Of a stretch of DNA of 64,000 bases, positions 34,232 through 42,601 are shown piece after piece. The stretch lies in contig JAIRYN010000047.1 of assembly GCA_031267575.1 (NCBI GenBank), positions 62,001 through 126,000 on the forward strand, given 5' to 3'. A program made the translations under genes and the position numbers. The stretch is from Synergistaceae bacterium. Lineage in GTDB: Bacteria; Synergistota; Synergistia; Synergistales; Aminobacteriaceae. Under the pieces are notes generated by a model that saw nothing but the letters and a program-made list of their open reading frames with translations, was not told where the DNA came from and did no database searches. Within the stretch, counting starts at the first letter, position 1; each line of letters starts with the position of its first letter.

Positions 34232-35047
34232 ATGGGAGTAAACGACTTGAACAATCTAGATTTCTTCAGTGGACAAGCGGAGGTGACAGTGGAATATCAC
34301 GAATCTACGCCGTCCACTCAACTTCGGGCGCGAGAATTGGCCCGCGAAGGAAAGCTCAAGGCTATTGTGGTCGCGAAAGAACAGACGGCGGCTCGGGGAC
34401 GCCTTGCCCGCCGCTGGGAAGCCCCTAAGGGCAGCGGGCTCTATTTTTCTATTCTCTTTCGTCCTGAGTTGCCACCCGCCACGGCGCACCTAGTGAACGT
34501 GGCGGCGGCTTTGTCTGTAGCTGAGGCCGTCAGGTCTCTTCTGGGCTTGGAGCTACGTCTCAAATGGCCTAACGACCTTCTGCTCCCCCAGGCCAGTCCG
34601 GCTGAGGACGAAGGGGATAAAAAAGTCTGCGGCATTCTGTCGGAGTCAGCGACCCGAAACGGCGTGATCGACTATTGCGTCACGGGGATAGGGCTTAACC
34701 TCTACAAGCCTCCCTCTTTTCCCGCGGAGGTAGCGACGCGAGCGGGTTGGTTGCGCCAAACAGAAAGGGAAAGAATAGACGAAACGGAACTTTTGGCGCG
34801 GATCGTCAGGAATTTTTTTCGATGGGTAGACGCCTTGGAGCGGGAGGGAACGGCTCCCATGCTGAAAATCTATCGGGAGCGATGTGCCTCCGTGAGTCGG
34901 GTTCTGGAGGTGGAGACTAGCGAGGAAACCTTGAGGGGACTTTGCCTGGGCATTGGGGAGCATGGCGAGCTGATCTTGGAGACACCGGTCGGACCAAGGC
35001 GATTTTACGTGGCCGATGTGGTCCATGCCCGCCTGGGCTCTGGATAA
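34232..35047 (+). CDS. birA: Biotin--[acetyl-CoA-carboxylase] ligase (no DNA-binding domain)
   Basis: The 271-residue protein has the BPL catalytic core: STQLRARELAREG, the biotinyl-AMP loop ARGRLARRWEAPKGSGLYFS (a variant of GRGRxGR), LKWPNDLLL, KVCGILSE and GIGLNL, then a C-terminal cap domain. It activates biotin and attaches it to carrier proteins. It lacks the N-terminal helix-turn-helix, so it is not a repressor. The start is uncertain: ATG 34232 has no well-spaced ribosome site, and TTG 34250 is an alternative. The decayed IS607 element ends 20 bp upstream and may have removed the original promoter. Confidence 0.88.
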   Translation: MGVNDLNNLDFFSGQAEVTVEYHESTPSTQLRARELAREGKLKAIVVAKEQTAARGRLARRWEAPKGSGLYFSILFRPELPPATAHLVNVAAALSVAEAVRSLLGLELRLKWPNDLLLPQASPAEDEGDKKVCGILSESATRNGVIDYCVTGIGLNLYKPPSFPAEVATRAGWLRQTERERIDETELLARIVRNFFRWVDALEREGTAPMLKIYRERCASVSRVLEVETSEETLRGLCLGIGEHGELILETPVGPRRFYVADVVHARLGSG

Positions 35048-35086
35048 AGCGTTTAAAATAACGACACGGAAGGGAACGATGGACTC

Positions 35087-36070
35087 ATGAGCGTATTGGT
35101 TACGGGCGGAGCCGGGTATATTGGTAGCGTCACAGTAGAGGCTTTGCTCGCGACGGGAGAGGACGTGGTCGTCCTGGATGACCTCAGCGACGGGCATAGG
35201 GAGGCTTTGAGTGCTGGTGTTCCCTTTTACGAGGGAGACGTGGCGGACGTCGCTCTTCTGGAAAAAATTACGGCTGCCCACAGACCGACGCAGGTGATCC
35301 ATTTCGCTGGCTTCATCTCTGTCTCGGAGTCCGTGGCGGATCCTCTCCGGTACTTCGAGAACAACACGGCCAAGGTAGTGCGGATGCTCTCGGCTCTTCG
35401 GGAGCAAGGCGTGAAAAACGTGGTTTTTTCCTCGACAGCCGCTGTCTATGGAGAGCCGGAATACACGCCCATCGACGAGGAGCACCCCCAAAAACCCACG
35501 AACCCTTACGGGCTTTCCAAACTTTTTGTGGAACGCGTTTTGGACTGCCTCGACGCGGCCCATGGCATAACGCACGTGGCGTTGCGCTATTTCAACGCGT
35601 CAGGATCCACGAAACACAAGGGCGAGGCCCACCACCCCGAAAGCCACTTGATCCCCCTAGTGCTCCAAGTCCCCCTGGGACAACGGACTCATGTTGATAT
35701 CTATGGCACCGATTACCCCACGCCGGATGGAACCTGCGTCCGGGATTACATTCACGTGGCCGACCTGGCGGAAGCTCACGTGAAGGCTCTACGCTATTTG
35801 AAAGAAGGCGGGGCTAGCCAGAAGATCAACCTTGGAAATGGTCGGGGCTTTTCCGTGAAGGAGGTAATTGCCGCGGCGGAAAAAGTTACGACGACGAAAA
35901 TCCCCGTTCAGGAGAAACTGCGTCGGAGCGGTGATCCCTCGATTTTGGTCGCCAGTGCGGAGAAAGCGCGCAAGATCCTGGACTGGACACCTCTATTCCA
36001 ACTCGAAGATATCGTACAATCTGCCTGGTACTGGCACAAAGCCAATCCCAACGGTTATGCTAGGCATTAA
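35087..36070 (+). CDS. galE: UDP-glucose 4-epimerase
   Basis: The 327-residue short-chain dehydrogenase fold has GGAGYIGS at 7-14 for NAD, FSSTAAVYG with the catalytic Ser/Thr region, and YGLSKLF with the catalytic Tyr-Lys pair. The C-terminal substrate part includes DGTCVRDYIHV and RSGDPSILVA, typical of GalE. It interconverts UDP-glucose and UDP-galactose. It is 39 bp after birA. The galactokinase gene at the right edge provides the other visible Leloir step. Confidence 0.93.
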   Translation: MSVLVTGGAGYIGSVTVEALLATGEDVVVLDDLSDGHREALSAGVPFYEGDVADVALLEKITAAHRPTQVIHFAGFISVSESVADPLRYFENNTAKVVRMLSALREQGVKNVVFSSTAAVYGEPEYTPIDEEHPQKPTNPYGLSKLFVERVLDCLDAAHGITHVALRYFNASGSTKHKGEAHHPESHLIPLVLQVPLGQRTHVDIYGTDYPTPDGTCVRDYIHVADLAEAHVKALRYLKEGGASQKINLGNGRGFSVKEVIAAAEKVTTTKIPVQEKLRRSGDPSILVASAEKARKILDWTPLFQLEDIVQSAWYWHKANPNGYARH

Positions 36071-36294
36071 GTCCTTGTATGAGGGAGACAATCGGTTGCT
36101 TTGCCCTGGAGGACTTGACCGCAAGGCGAGCTTAGGTTAAAAATAGGGGTGGTATTTGTGAGAAGTCGCTGTTTATGATCTCTCGATAAGTATTGTAATC
36201 TCTCGATAGTATTCGGTGGATCAAAGAATTTAGCGATATCAAATGCAAGGAAATGCGAAAAGAGATTGAAAATCCATGAAGGAGGTTTTTTAGG

Positions 36295-36570
36295 ATGACG
36301 AAAACAGACCTGATTGACAAGGTCGCGGAATCCGCAGGAATCACGAAAAAAGACGCGGGCGCTGCCGTGGGGGCGGTGTTCGATGTGATCACCAATGCTC
36401 TTGCCCTAGGAGACAAAGTTCAACTTATAGGGTTTGGCTCTTTCGAGGTTCGCCTGCGCTCTGCGCGGGAAGGACATGATCCTCAGGACCCGAAGAAGAT
36501 CATTCACATTCCAGAGAAGAAAGTTCCCGTTTTCAAAGCGGGTAAGGTTTTGAAGGACAGTGTTGTTTAA
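36295..36570 (+). CDS. hup: HU/IHF-family DNA-binding protein
   Basis: The 91-residue protein matches HU along its length: [20 protein letters not shown], then [19 protein letters not shown], and [13 protein letters not shown]. The arm motif, normally RNPQTG, reads [13 protein letters not shown], a noticeable variant lacking the usual Arg-Asn-Pro. HU bends DNA and compacts the nucleoid. A strong AAGGAGG precedes ATG 36295, and a stem-loop follows the stop. Confidence 0.92.
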   Translation: MTKTDLIDKVAESAGITKKDAGAAVGAVFDVITNALALGDKVQLIGFGSFEVRLRSAREGHDPQDPKKIIHIPEKKVPVFKAGKVLKDSVV

Positions 36571-36600
36571 AGTACGCAGAAATTCGTGAATCAAGTATGA

Positions 36601-36623
36601 GGCCGCTCGTCAGTCGAGCGGCC
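36601..36623 (+). terminator. Stem-loop after the HU gene
   Basis: GGCCGCTCG and CGAGCGGCC form a perfect 9-bp stem with a TCAGT loop, 30 bp after the stop. Only a short T3 follows, so it is a probable but not classical terminator. Confidence 0.6.
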
Positions 36624-36794
36624 GGCTTTGGATCGGCTATTATATGATTTGAAATATGTTGGAGATATAATTGGAAAAAATATAGTTGAACCGTTCACTC
36701 TACCGTATCACTCTACCGTAGAATAGGATCCATTCCAGAGGCTGTCGCGCGCAAAGAGTGCTTCTAAGGCTACTCTTCGCGTTATTTTGTGCTT

Positions 36795-38600
36795 TTATTC
36801 GTAGTTCCAGATTTTTTGAGAGGGATTGGGAGAAACCTCTCTGCCCTCGCTCCAGCCAAACCATCCGCTGTCATAAATAGCGGACGGCCAGTTCATCAGA
36901 TGGGCGAAAAACCACGCCGTAGAGGCGCGCGCGCCTGTGCCACAGTAAAAGACCACGGTTTTGTCGGGGGTGATGTCAAGATCGACCCACATCTTTTCAA
37001 CCTCGATATAACTGCGGTACGAACCGTCCGGATCAAAATAAAAACTAAGATCGCTTCTGTTTTCGCCAAACCCCGCGCGAGCCCAATACGCTCCGGCTAA
37101 TTCTCCTTTTGCTTTGATATAGGAATGGCGCACGACTTCCCCTGTAAATTCCGGCCAACTACGTACCGAACAAACGCGCACGTTTGAGTCTTGCAGGAGA
37201 TTTTTGACCTCTTCTGTGCTTTTAACGTATTCCGGACGCAGGGGGACGTTTCGGCCGAACTCTGCCGCTTGGGGGATATGAATCGTCGTTTCTGAGGGGT
37301 ACCCCATCGCGAGCCATCGCTCGAAGTTGCCGTTTAGTAAACGAACATCCTCGACTCCCGCGTATTGCAGCGCCCAGAAGGCAATAGTCGCGCTAATCGT
37401 GTCCGAGCCGTTGCCATATAGGATGACGGTAGTATCTTTCGTGATCCCTTCTTTTGCTAGGCGCGCGGCCAGAGTTTCGAACTCGAAAAGATCCCAATAA
37501 TGCTTTTCGTTCTCAAATGTATCGGAGTCCAGGTGATAGGCCCCGGGAATGTGCCCATTTTTATAGGCTTTACCGGCATTCTCCAAAGTCCCCCAGCTAC
37601 ATTCATAGATCGCGAACGACTTTCCGCCGAATGTGTCGGCCTTTCCCGTGCTGACGAGTTGGTGAACCCACTCCGGACTTACCAAGGATTTCCAGTTTGG
37701 AGCCTGAGCGACGGGCAGAAGCTCGTTCTCAGCCCACGCGTTAAACGCCTCCGTGAAATAGGCCGTGTTCTCGTAGCCAGCTAAACGCAACAAAAAATAG
37801 AGCCCCGTCCCGCGGGTGTCAAAATTCGAGTAAATGACTAATTCTTTTTCGGGAGTTAAGGTTTTTTGGTACAGAAGCTCATAAACGGCTTCTTGAGGTT
37901 TGAGCTTACCCGTGGCGTCGCACGCCCAATCAGGGTCGAAGCTGACGGCCGTGCGTATATGACCGCCCCGTTTTTCTTCGTTAAGCGCCCAGCCCAAATA
38001 TTCTTCGTCAGAACGCGGATCCAGCAGGGCGAGCTTGTAGTCGCCAAAGCGCGAAATAAGCCCACGCAAGTCCACAGCCGCTTCTGGACGGACTTGAAGG
38101 TCAAAATTTGTGGGAGGCGGCGTTCTCGTGTTCGTAGAAACAGGAAGACCCAATTTCTGGTAAACTTTGAACCCTCCATTCAAGAGACTCACGTTCGTGT
38201 ACCCGGCGTACTCCAACAACCAAAAAATCATTCCCGCCGGACCTTTCAGGCCCCCGTCGTCGTAGACCACTACCGGCGCGGACCCCACACCAGCCGCGCC
38301 GAAAAGTTTTTGAATTTCCTCAGAGGACTTTAATGAACGATCTTTTTCGATGAAAAAAGATTTCCAATCCAGTGTAACGGCGTTCGGGATGCGCGGGATA
38401 TCCGAACCGAGGCGTGCGTCGATGAGAAGCGCTTCAGGCGGAATAGCGTCTGGTTCGGTTAAAAAGGAACTCCTCCATTTCGGCGTCAAATATTCCGGCG
38501 TTAAATTTTGAGAACGCGCCGGAAAAGGGAGGGAAACACAGAGAATAGAAACCATTAGTGTGAGGTAAGCGAAACTCGAAAAACGATCTTTTCCACGCAT
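36795..38600 (-). CDS. Secreted protein with four rhodanese domains (sulfurtransferase-like)
   Basis: The 601-residue protein starts with a signal peptide (charged start, hydrophobic core about 10-25, cleavage likely after PARS). Four rhodanese-like domains follow. The active-site loop carries Cys only in the last (FYCGTGARAS). The equivalent positions in the first three read YDDGGLKG, YSNFDTRG and YGNGSDTI. Such proteins may be thiosulfate or mercaptopyruvate sulfurtransferases, with inactive repeats acting structurally. I chose ATG 38600 (AAAGGAG at 10 bases). A nearer ATG at 38604 is out of frame. The longer frame to 38927 only translates the 21-bp repeat array. Confidence 0.85.
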   Translation of the reverse strand: MRGKDRFSSFAYLTLMVSILCVSLPFPARSQNLTPEYLTPKWRSSFLTEPDAIPPEALLIDARLGSDIPRIPNAVTLDWKSFFIEKDRSLKSSEEIQKLFGAAGVGSAPVVVYDDGGLKGPAGMIFWLLEYAGYTNVSLLNGGFKVYQKLGLPVSTNTRTPPPTNFDLQVRPEAAVDLRGLISRFGDYKLALLDPRSDEEYLGWALNEEKRGGHIRTAVSFDPDWACDATGKLKPQEAVYELLYQKTLTPEKELVIYSNFDTRGTGLYFLLRLAGYENTAYFTEAFNAWAENELLPVAQAPNWKSLVSPEWVHQLVSTGKADTFGGKSFAIYECSWGTLENAGKAYKNGHIPGAYHLDSDTFENEKHYWDLFEFETLAARLAKEGITKDTTVILYGNGSDTISATIAFWALQYAGVEDVRLLNGNFERWLAMGYPSETTIHIPQAAEFGRNVPLRPEYVKSTEEVKNLLQDSNVRVCSVRSWPEFTGEVVRHSYIKAKGELAGAYWARAGFGENRSDLSFYFDPDGSYRSYIEVEKMWVDLDITPDKTVVFYCGTGARASTAWFFAHLMNWPSAIYDSGWFGWSEGREVSPNPSQKIWNYE

Positions 38601-38615
38601 ACATTGTGTTCTCCT

Positions 38616-39003
38616 TTCGAAATAGTATTGAACGATCTTCATAGATTGAACAATCTTCGAAATAGATTGAACAATCTTCGAAATAGGTTGAACAATCTTC
38701 AAAATAGGTTGAACAATCTTCAAAATAGGTTGAACGATCTTCGAAATAGGTTGAACAATCTTCGAAATAGATTGAACAATCTTCAAAATAGATTGAACAA
38801 TCTTCAAAATAGGTTGAACGATCTTCGAAATAGATTGAACAATCTTCAAAATAGGTTGAACGATCTTCGAAATAGTATTGAACGATCTTCGAAATAGGTT
38901 GAACAAACTTCGAAATAGATTGAACAATCTTCGAAATAGTATTGAACGATCTTCGAAACAGGTTGAACGATCTTCGAAATAGTTCGAAATAGATTGAACG
39001 ATC
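38616..39003. repeat. Tandem array of about 17 imperfect 21-bp units upstream of the rhodanese gene
   Basis: The unit is TTGAACAATCTTCGAAATAGG with variation at a few positions (A/G in CAATC/CGATC, G/A in TCGAAA/TCAAAA, A/G before TTGAAC). Eighteen TTGAAC starts are present; a few units are 1-3 bases longer or shorter. Units with CAATCT and AGATTG can form short hairpins around TTCGAAA. Since 21 is a multiple of three, open frames run through it on both strands; I regard these as artefacts. It fills the space between two minus-strand genes. Confidence 0.95.
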
Positions 39004-39014
39004 AGGGTGTTTTT

Positions 39015-39566
39015 TCAAAACGTTCTTTTCACGACGCAGTCGTCGGCCGGGATTGGCACATAACGTACCTTGTTGCCTTCCTTCAAGTCGCCATAAAAAG
39101 CCACATAGTAAGGGCGAAAAACAGTTTTGACTTCCAGCGGCTCCAAGATCATATTGCCTCCGACGCGTCGCCTCAAAATTCTGCGGGCAAGCACATTGCC
39201 TCGTGTCACTAATGCCGATTCGGAGTAACTGGACCATTGAACCTGTTTATCGTCGACTTCCATCTCGGAGATCTTAAGCCCTGTTCCGTCGTAATAGGCG
39301 ACTCCCGACGTGGAGCCATTCGCGATAACGCGTATTTTGCTTTTGCGGGGAGTCGCGTTTTTTCCGAACCACGCAATTATCGGCCACGAAATCGTGGTTA
39401 TTTCATACGTAATCAGCTTGTTTTCGATAAAAATCACGCGTATTTCGTTCGGAGGTTTTCTGCCGATGATCAGCCTGCCCAAAAGACCTAACTGCCGGTC
39501 CAAAAGTTTTTCGGCTTCTTCTCTGCTTATTTTGATAGCGAAACTGTCCAGTTTCAAAATCAGCAC
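39015..39566 (-). CDS. Conserved-looking protein of unknown function
   Basis: I do not recognise this 183-residue protein. It has mixed alpha/beta character, basic overall, with a segment IIAWFGKNATPRKSKIRVIA and a C-terminal FRPYYVAFYGDLKEGNKVRYVPIP. It has no signal peptide or clear membrane helix. The start GTG 39566 has only GGGGTG nearby. It precedes the repeat array and the rhodanese gene on the same strand and could share their transcript. Confidence 0.65.
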   Translation of the reverse strand: MLILKLDSFAIKISREEAEKLLDRQLGLLGRLIIGRKPPNEIRVIFIENKLITYEITTISWPIIAWFGKNATPRKSKIRVIANGSTSGVAYYDGTGLKISEMEVDDKQVQWSSYSESALVTRGNVLARRILRRRVGGNMILEPLEVKTVFRPYYVAFYGDLKEGNKVRYVPIPADDCVVKRTF

Positions 39567-39628
39567 CCCATATCTATATATCTATACGGACCGCGCCAGC
39601 TTTATGTAGGCGCGGCCTTGTTCCTGAA

Positions 39629-39880
39629 TCAACTTTTTTTCGGCGCATTCGATTTTGAAAAAGTGATAACCTGCACGATATACCTTAGGAAAATCAAAAT
39701 CGTGACAATCGCTATACCGTAAGGAACGACCTCGCCGATGATGTAATCATTGTTGTTGATCAAGCTAGTGCCGATAAACACAGCCTCAAGAACATACAAA
39801 AGACACAACACGCCGTCGATGCCAAACCATTGGATTTCGTCGTCCTTTTTCGTCTTGTTGACCTTACCGATTTCCGACAT
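39629..39880 (-). CDS. Small membrane protein, probable partner of the adjacent symporter
   Basis: The 83-residue protein has two hydrophobic segments (about 22-40 and 53-72) and a basic C-terminus. GAGGAG precedes ATG 39880, and it starts 15 bp after the stop of the sodium:solute symporter gene. Small two-helix proteins are known to accompany some SSS-type transporters. No family can be named with certainty. Confidence 0.7.
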   Translation of the reverse strand: MSEIGKVNKTKKDDEIQWFGIDGVLCLLYVLEAVFIGTSLINNNDYIIGEVVPYGIAIVTILIFLRYIVQVITFSKSNAPKKS

Positions 39881-39895
39881 GTTTGTTTCTCCTCT

Positions 39896-41314
39896 CTAGC
39901 CTTGAATTTTCATATTGTCGGCGTTGATGTCCGAGCCAATTTTATTGCCGATCACATACGCTATCAATGACAGCGGCAACGCCACCAACAGCGGTTCCAA
40001 TATACCGACGCTCTCCGAGATAGTGATGGGATAATATTGCAAGTACGCAAAGGACAAACAACCAACCAGCATCGAAAGGACGCCCCCCGCTGGCGTCTTT
40101 TTGCCCTTATACATCAGAGCCCCCAGCACGGCGACGAAAACGGTGGACATCCAGAGGCTGGACATGAACGCGAGGGCATCGTAAACGAGTTTGAAACGGT
40201 ACGCGAATACGACGCCGATGCCCCCCAGTATGCAAGAACCGATGCGGCTCAAGTTGATGAGGCGTTTGTCGGATATGGAATTCTCGGCGAAAACGCGCGC
40301 ATAAAGATCCTTCGCGAGAGTCGTTCCTCCGATAAGGTAGTAGCTGTCCAAGGTCGAGATGATGGCGCCGAAAAGTCCTATGATGAAAAGGGCCCTTATT
40401 CCAACAGGCAGATATTCCAAGATCATCTGAATGTACGCGAGTTCGGGTTGCGCGTCCGGCCTGGCCACGTGCACGATAATGCCGGCAACCATCGTCACAA
40501 TGTCAAAGCCCATCCACAGGCAAAAACAAGTGAGCATGGCGCGGCGTCCCGTCTTTGCGGAGTTGCTTGCCGAGAAGCGCTGGTAAAACGTTGGGTCGGC
40601 ATAGACGTTGATGCACAGAATGACCAACATGATGGCCTTCGTGGGAGCCATTCCGGCGACGGGATGCATGAAAGCCGGGTTGTCGGCGGTCGCGGCGCGG
40701 ATGCCCTCCAGACCGCCAACGCTGTGGAAAATTTGGGGAAAAACCAAACATACACTGACGACCATGAACAGGAAAAAGATCATATCGGTGACGGCGACAC
40801 CCATCAGTCCACCAAGGCACGTGAGCGCGATAGTGATGATGACGACGATGACGCCGACCACCACCTTGTTGATGCCCCAGGCGGCCTCCCCCACGAATCC
40901 CGTCGCGGTGATCTCCCCAATTTGAGAACAGTAGACAAACAGAAAGATCGAAGCGATGACGGCGGCGAATTTTCCGTATGTATTCTGTATAACATCAGGA
41001 ATGGTGACGTCCGTACGAACATGAACCTTTGGCCCAACCCATAAGGCCAGAGGGAAACGCACCGCGTGCGCGCCGATGGACCAGAGGAACCATGACGCCA
41101 GCCCAAAGACGGACGCGTATCCGATGGTTCCGATGACCCCGACCCCGCCGTACCACGAAGCCATCAAAGTTCCCACCACGAGGGACCAGGGTAAACTTCT
41201 ATTGGCCAGATAATAGCTTTCCATATCCGTTACCGACTTGGAAAAATAATATCCAACGGCAAGCACACCCGCAACAGCCATAACAATGACGATGTTGTCG
41301 ACCCAGGTTAACAC
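39896..41314 (-). CDS. Sodium:solute symporter (SSS family)
   Basis: The 472-residue protein has about 13 membrane helices and SSS features: YYLANRSLPW near the start, GTLMASWYGGVGVIGTIGYA in the first repeat, and GLFGAIISTLDSYYLIGGTT, the conserved sodium-site helix. It should import an organic solute with Na+; the substrate cannot be read. The start is GTG 41314 with AAGGAGG 7 bases upstream; the open frame to 41404 overlaps the upstream gene. It sits in an operon between a ferredoxin-like gene and a small membrane protein. Confidence 0.9.
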   Translation of the reverse strand: MLTWVDNIVIVMAVAGVLAVGYYFSKSVTDMESYYLANRSLPWSLVVGTLMASWYGGVGVIGTIGYASVFGLASWFLWSIGAHAVRFPLALWVGPKVHVRTDVTIPDVIQNTYGKFAAVIASIFLFVYCSQIGEITATGFVGEAAWGINKVVVGVIVVIITIALTCLGGLMGVAVTDMIFFLFMVVSVCLVFPQIFHSVGGLEGIRAATADNPAFMHPVAGMAPTKAIMLVILCINVYADPTFYQRFSASNSAKTGRRAMLTCFCLWMGFDIVTMVAGIIVHVARPDAQPELAYIQMILEYLPVGIRALFIIGLFGAIISTLDSYYLIGGTTLAKDLYARVFAENSISDKRLINLSRIGSCILGGIGVVFAYRFKLVYDALAFMSSLWMSTVFVAVLGALMYKGKKTPAGGVLSMLVGCLSFAYLQYYPITISESVGILEPLLVALPLSLIAYVIGNKIGSDINADNMKIQG

Positions 41315-41364
41315 ACTATTTCCTCCTTTTATTATTTTATTATTCAAGATTATTCCAGTATCGT

Positions 41365-42318
41365 TTATTCCGCGCGTTCCAATGAAATCGCGTTTACGGG
41401 ACAATTGCTTTTACAGATGGCGCACCCCCAGCAATTCTCTCTTTCAAAAAATACCTTCCCTTCCTTTTCAATAAAAGCCCTGAAATTACAAATGGAGGTA
41501 CATTTTTTACAATTGACGCAACGACCTTCATCCCAAACTATATTGTAGAGTTTCTTGGGCCAGAAGCCCCTTGCTCCGATCATCCGCGACGCTCGAATCG
41601 GATAACAACAACAGCCGTCGCAGTTACAAATTGCCCGTCGTAGCTCCGAGGTTTGCATCAAGCCGTTTTTGTTGGCGAATCTCAATAACTCTTTCGCTTC
41701 CGCTTTGGTTAGGGCTTGACCGTGGCCTCTGTCCCATTCGGAGTTGATCCCTTTCTCGAAAAGGACGCAAACGTTTCTGGGTTTCTCGCAGTTCATGGCC
41801 ACGCTCTTGCAGTTACATGGAACTCTGTAAGGGTCGTGTTCTAACTTGTCGATGATGTCGAAAGCCTCGTCCAAAGTGACGAAATAGGCGTTTTCGATCA
41901 ACTGTTCCGGCAACTGTTCCGGGTTTTTTCGCACCACCTCCAGCCTGGAGCGCGCGCCTTCCGCGTAGATCTTCACGTACCACGCGTCCATCGCCTCGCG
42001 GTGGGGCCTAGGAATGGCAGTCCACGCGTCGGGCTCGTACTGAGCAAAAAACGCTAGCCGCCTGTAAAAATTCGCCGTCTGAAACTTAACTTGACCATCC
42101 TCTTTGACTTTGTTGAAGACTGCTCTCGAATACGCTTCCGCAATGAGTTTCGTCGGATTAGCGGTCAGAGGGCTCAAAAGCGTTTGGAGTTCCTCAGGCA
42201 GGTAAGCGGTTCTGCCCATTGTCCGAATAGCGGCGATTTCCTTCACGCTCAAAAAATCGGCAACATACGCGCGCCCTTCCTCCGGAACCTCAAAGACCTC
42301 GATGACATCCTCATACAA
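41365..42318 (-). CDS. 4Fe-4S ferredoxin-domain protein with extra cysteine clusters
   Basis: The 317-residue protein ends in two 4Fe-4S motifs (CVNCKKCTSIC and CWGCAICKSNC). Two further Cys-rich sites lie earlier (PCNCKSVAMNCEKPRNVC and AICNCDGCCCYP). The N-terminal 150 residues are helical and include a DNA-binding-like IAAIRTMG segment of unclear meaning. An electron-transfer or sensor role is likely; related proteins are annotated only as 4Fe-4S binding. The start is TTG 42318, with AAGGTGAG close by. The symporter gene begins 50 bp after its stop. Confidence 0.8.
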   Translation of the reverse strand: MYEDVIEVFEVPEEGRAYVADFLSVKEIAAIRTMGRTAYLPEELQTLLSPLTANPTKLIAEAYSRAVFNKVKEDGQVKFQTANFYRRLAFFAQYEPDAWTAIPRPHREAMDAWYVKIYAEGARSRLEVVRKNPEQLPEQLIENAYFVTLDEAFDIIDKLEHDPYRVPCNCKSVAMNCEKPRNVCVLFEKGINSEWDRGHGQALTKAEAKELLRFANKNGLMQTSELRRAICNCDGCCCYPIRASRMIGARGFWPKKLYNIVWDEGRCVNCKKCTSICNFRAFIEKEGKVFFERENCWGCAICKSNCPVNAISLERAE

Positions 42319-42354
42319 AATCTCACCTTCTTCGGCTATATAAGAGTTTTTATT

Positions 42355-42598
42355 GACATACTCCCACGACTAAAGTCACGGGATTCTAAGATCAACAAAG
42401 ACAGCCGACTGAAACCGGTCTTATGTCTTCTCTTTTAAGAGTGGATGCTCCCGAGCTCTGATAAGATCTGATAAGAGTGGATGCCCCCACTCTGAGGATA
42501 TTTACAGCCGCCTTGATATCCCGATTGATATCCCGATATGATATCTCGATTGATATTCCGGTCGTGTTCCGCCCCGCGTCTCGCGTTGATAACGATTC
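42355..42598 (-). mobile_element. IS200/IS605-type element remnant, right end only
   Basis: The right-end palindrome CCCACGACTAAAGTCACGGG (42363-42382) and the following tnpB 3' codons match the other copies. The left end has been lost. GATATCCCGATTGATATCCCG-like units are expanded (about 42518-42565). It ends 3 bp before the stop of the HutH-like gene, so a deletion probably joined them. Confidence 0.75.
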
Positions 42599-42601
42599 TT
42601 T

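Noticed and set aside
38616-39003. CRISPR array
   Set aside because: Units follow each other without unique spacers, and no cas gene is in the window.
38604-39237. Open frames full of NNLRNRL / YFEDCS / KIVQSIS repeats
   Set aside because: They only translate the 21-bp DNA array, which stays open because its period is a multiple of three. There is no ribosome site and no family resemblance.
40037-41044. 335-codon open frame on the plus strand
   Set aside because: It is the shadow of the sodium symporter gene. Its composition (His, Asp, Arg) is that of a reverse-frame translation.
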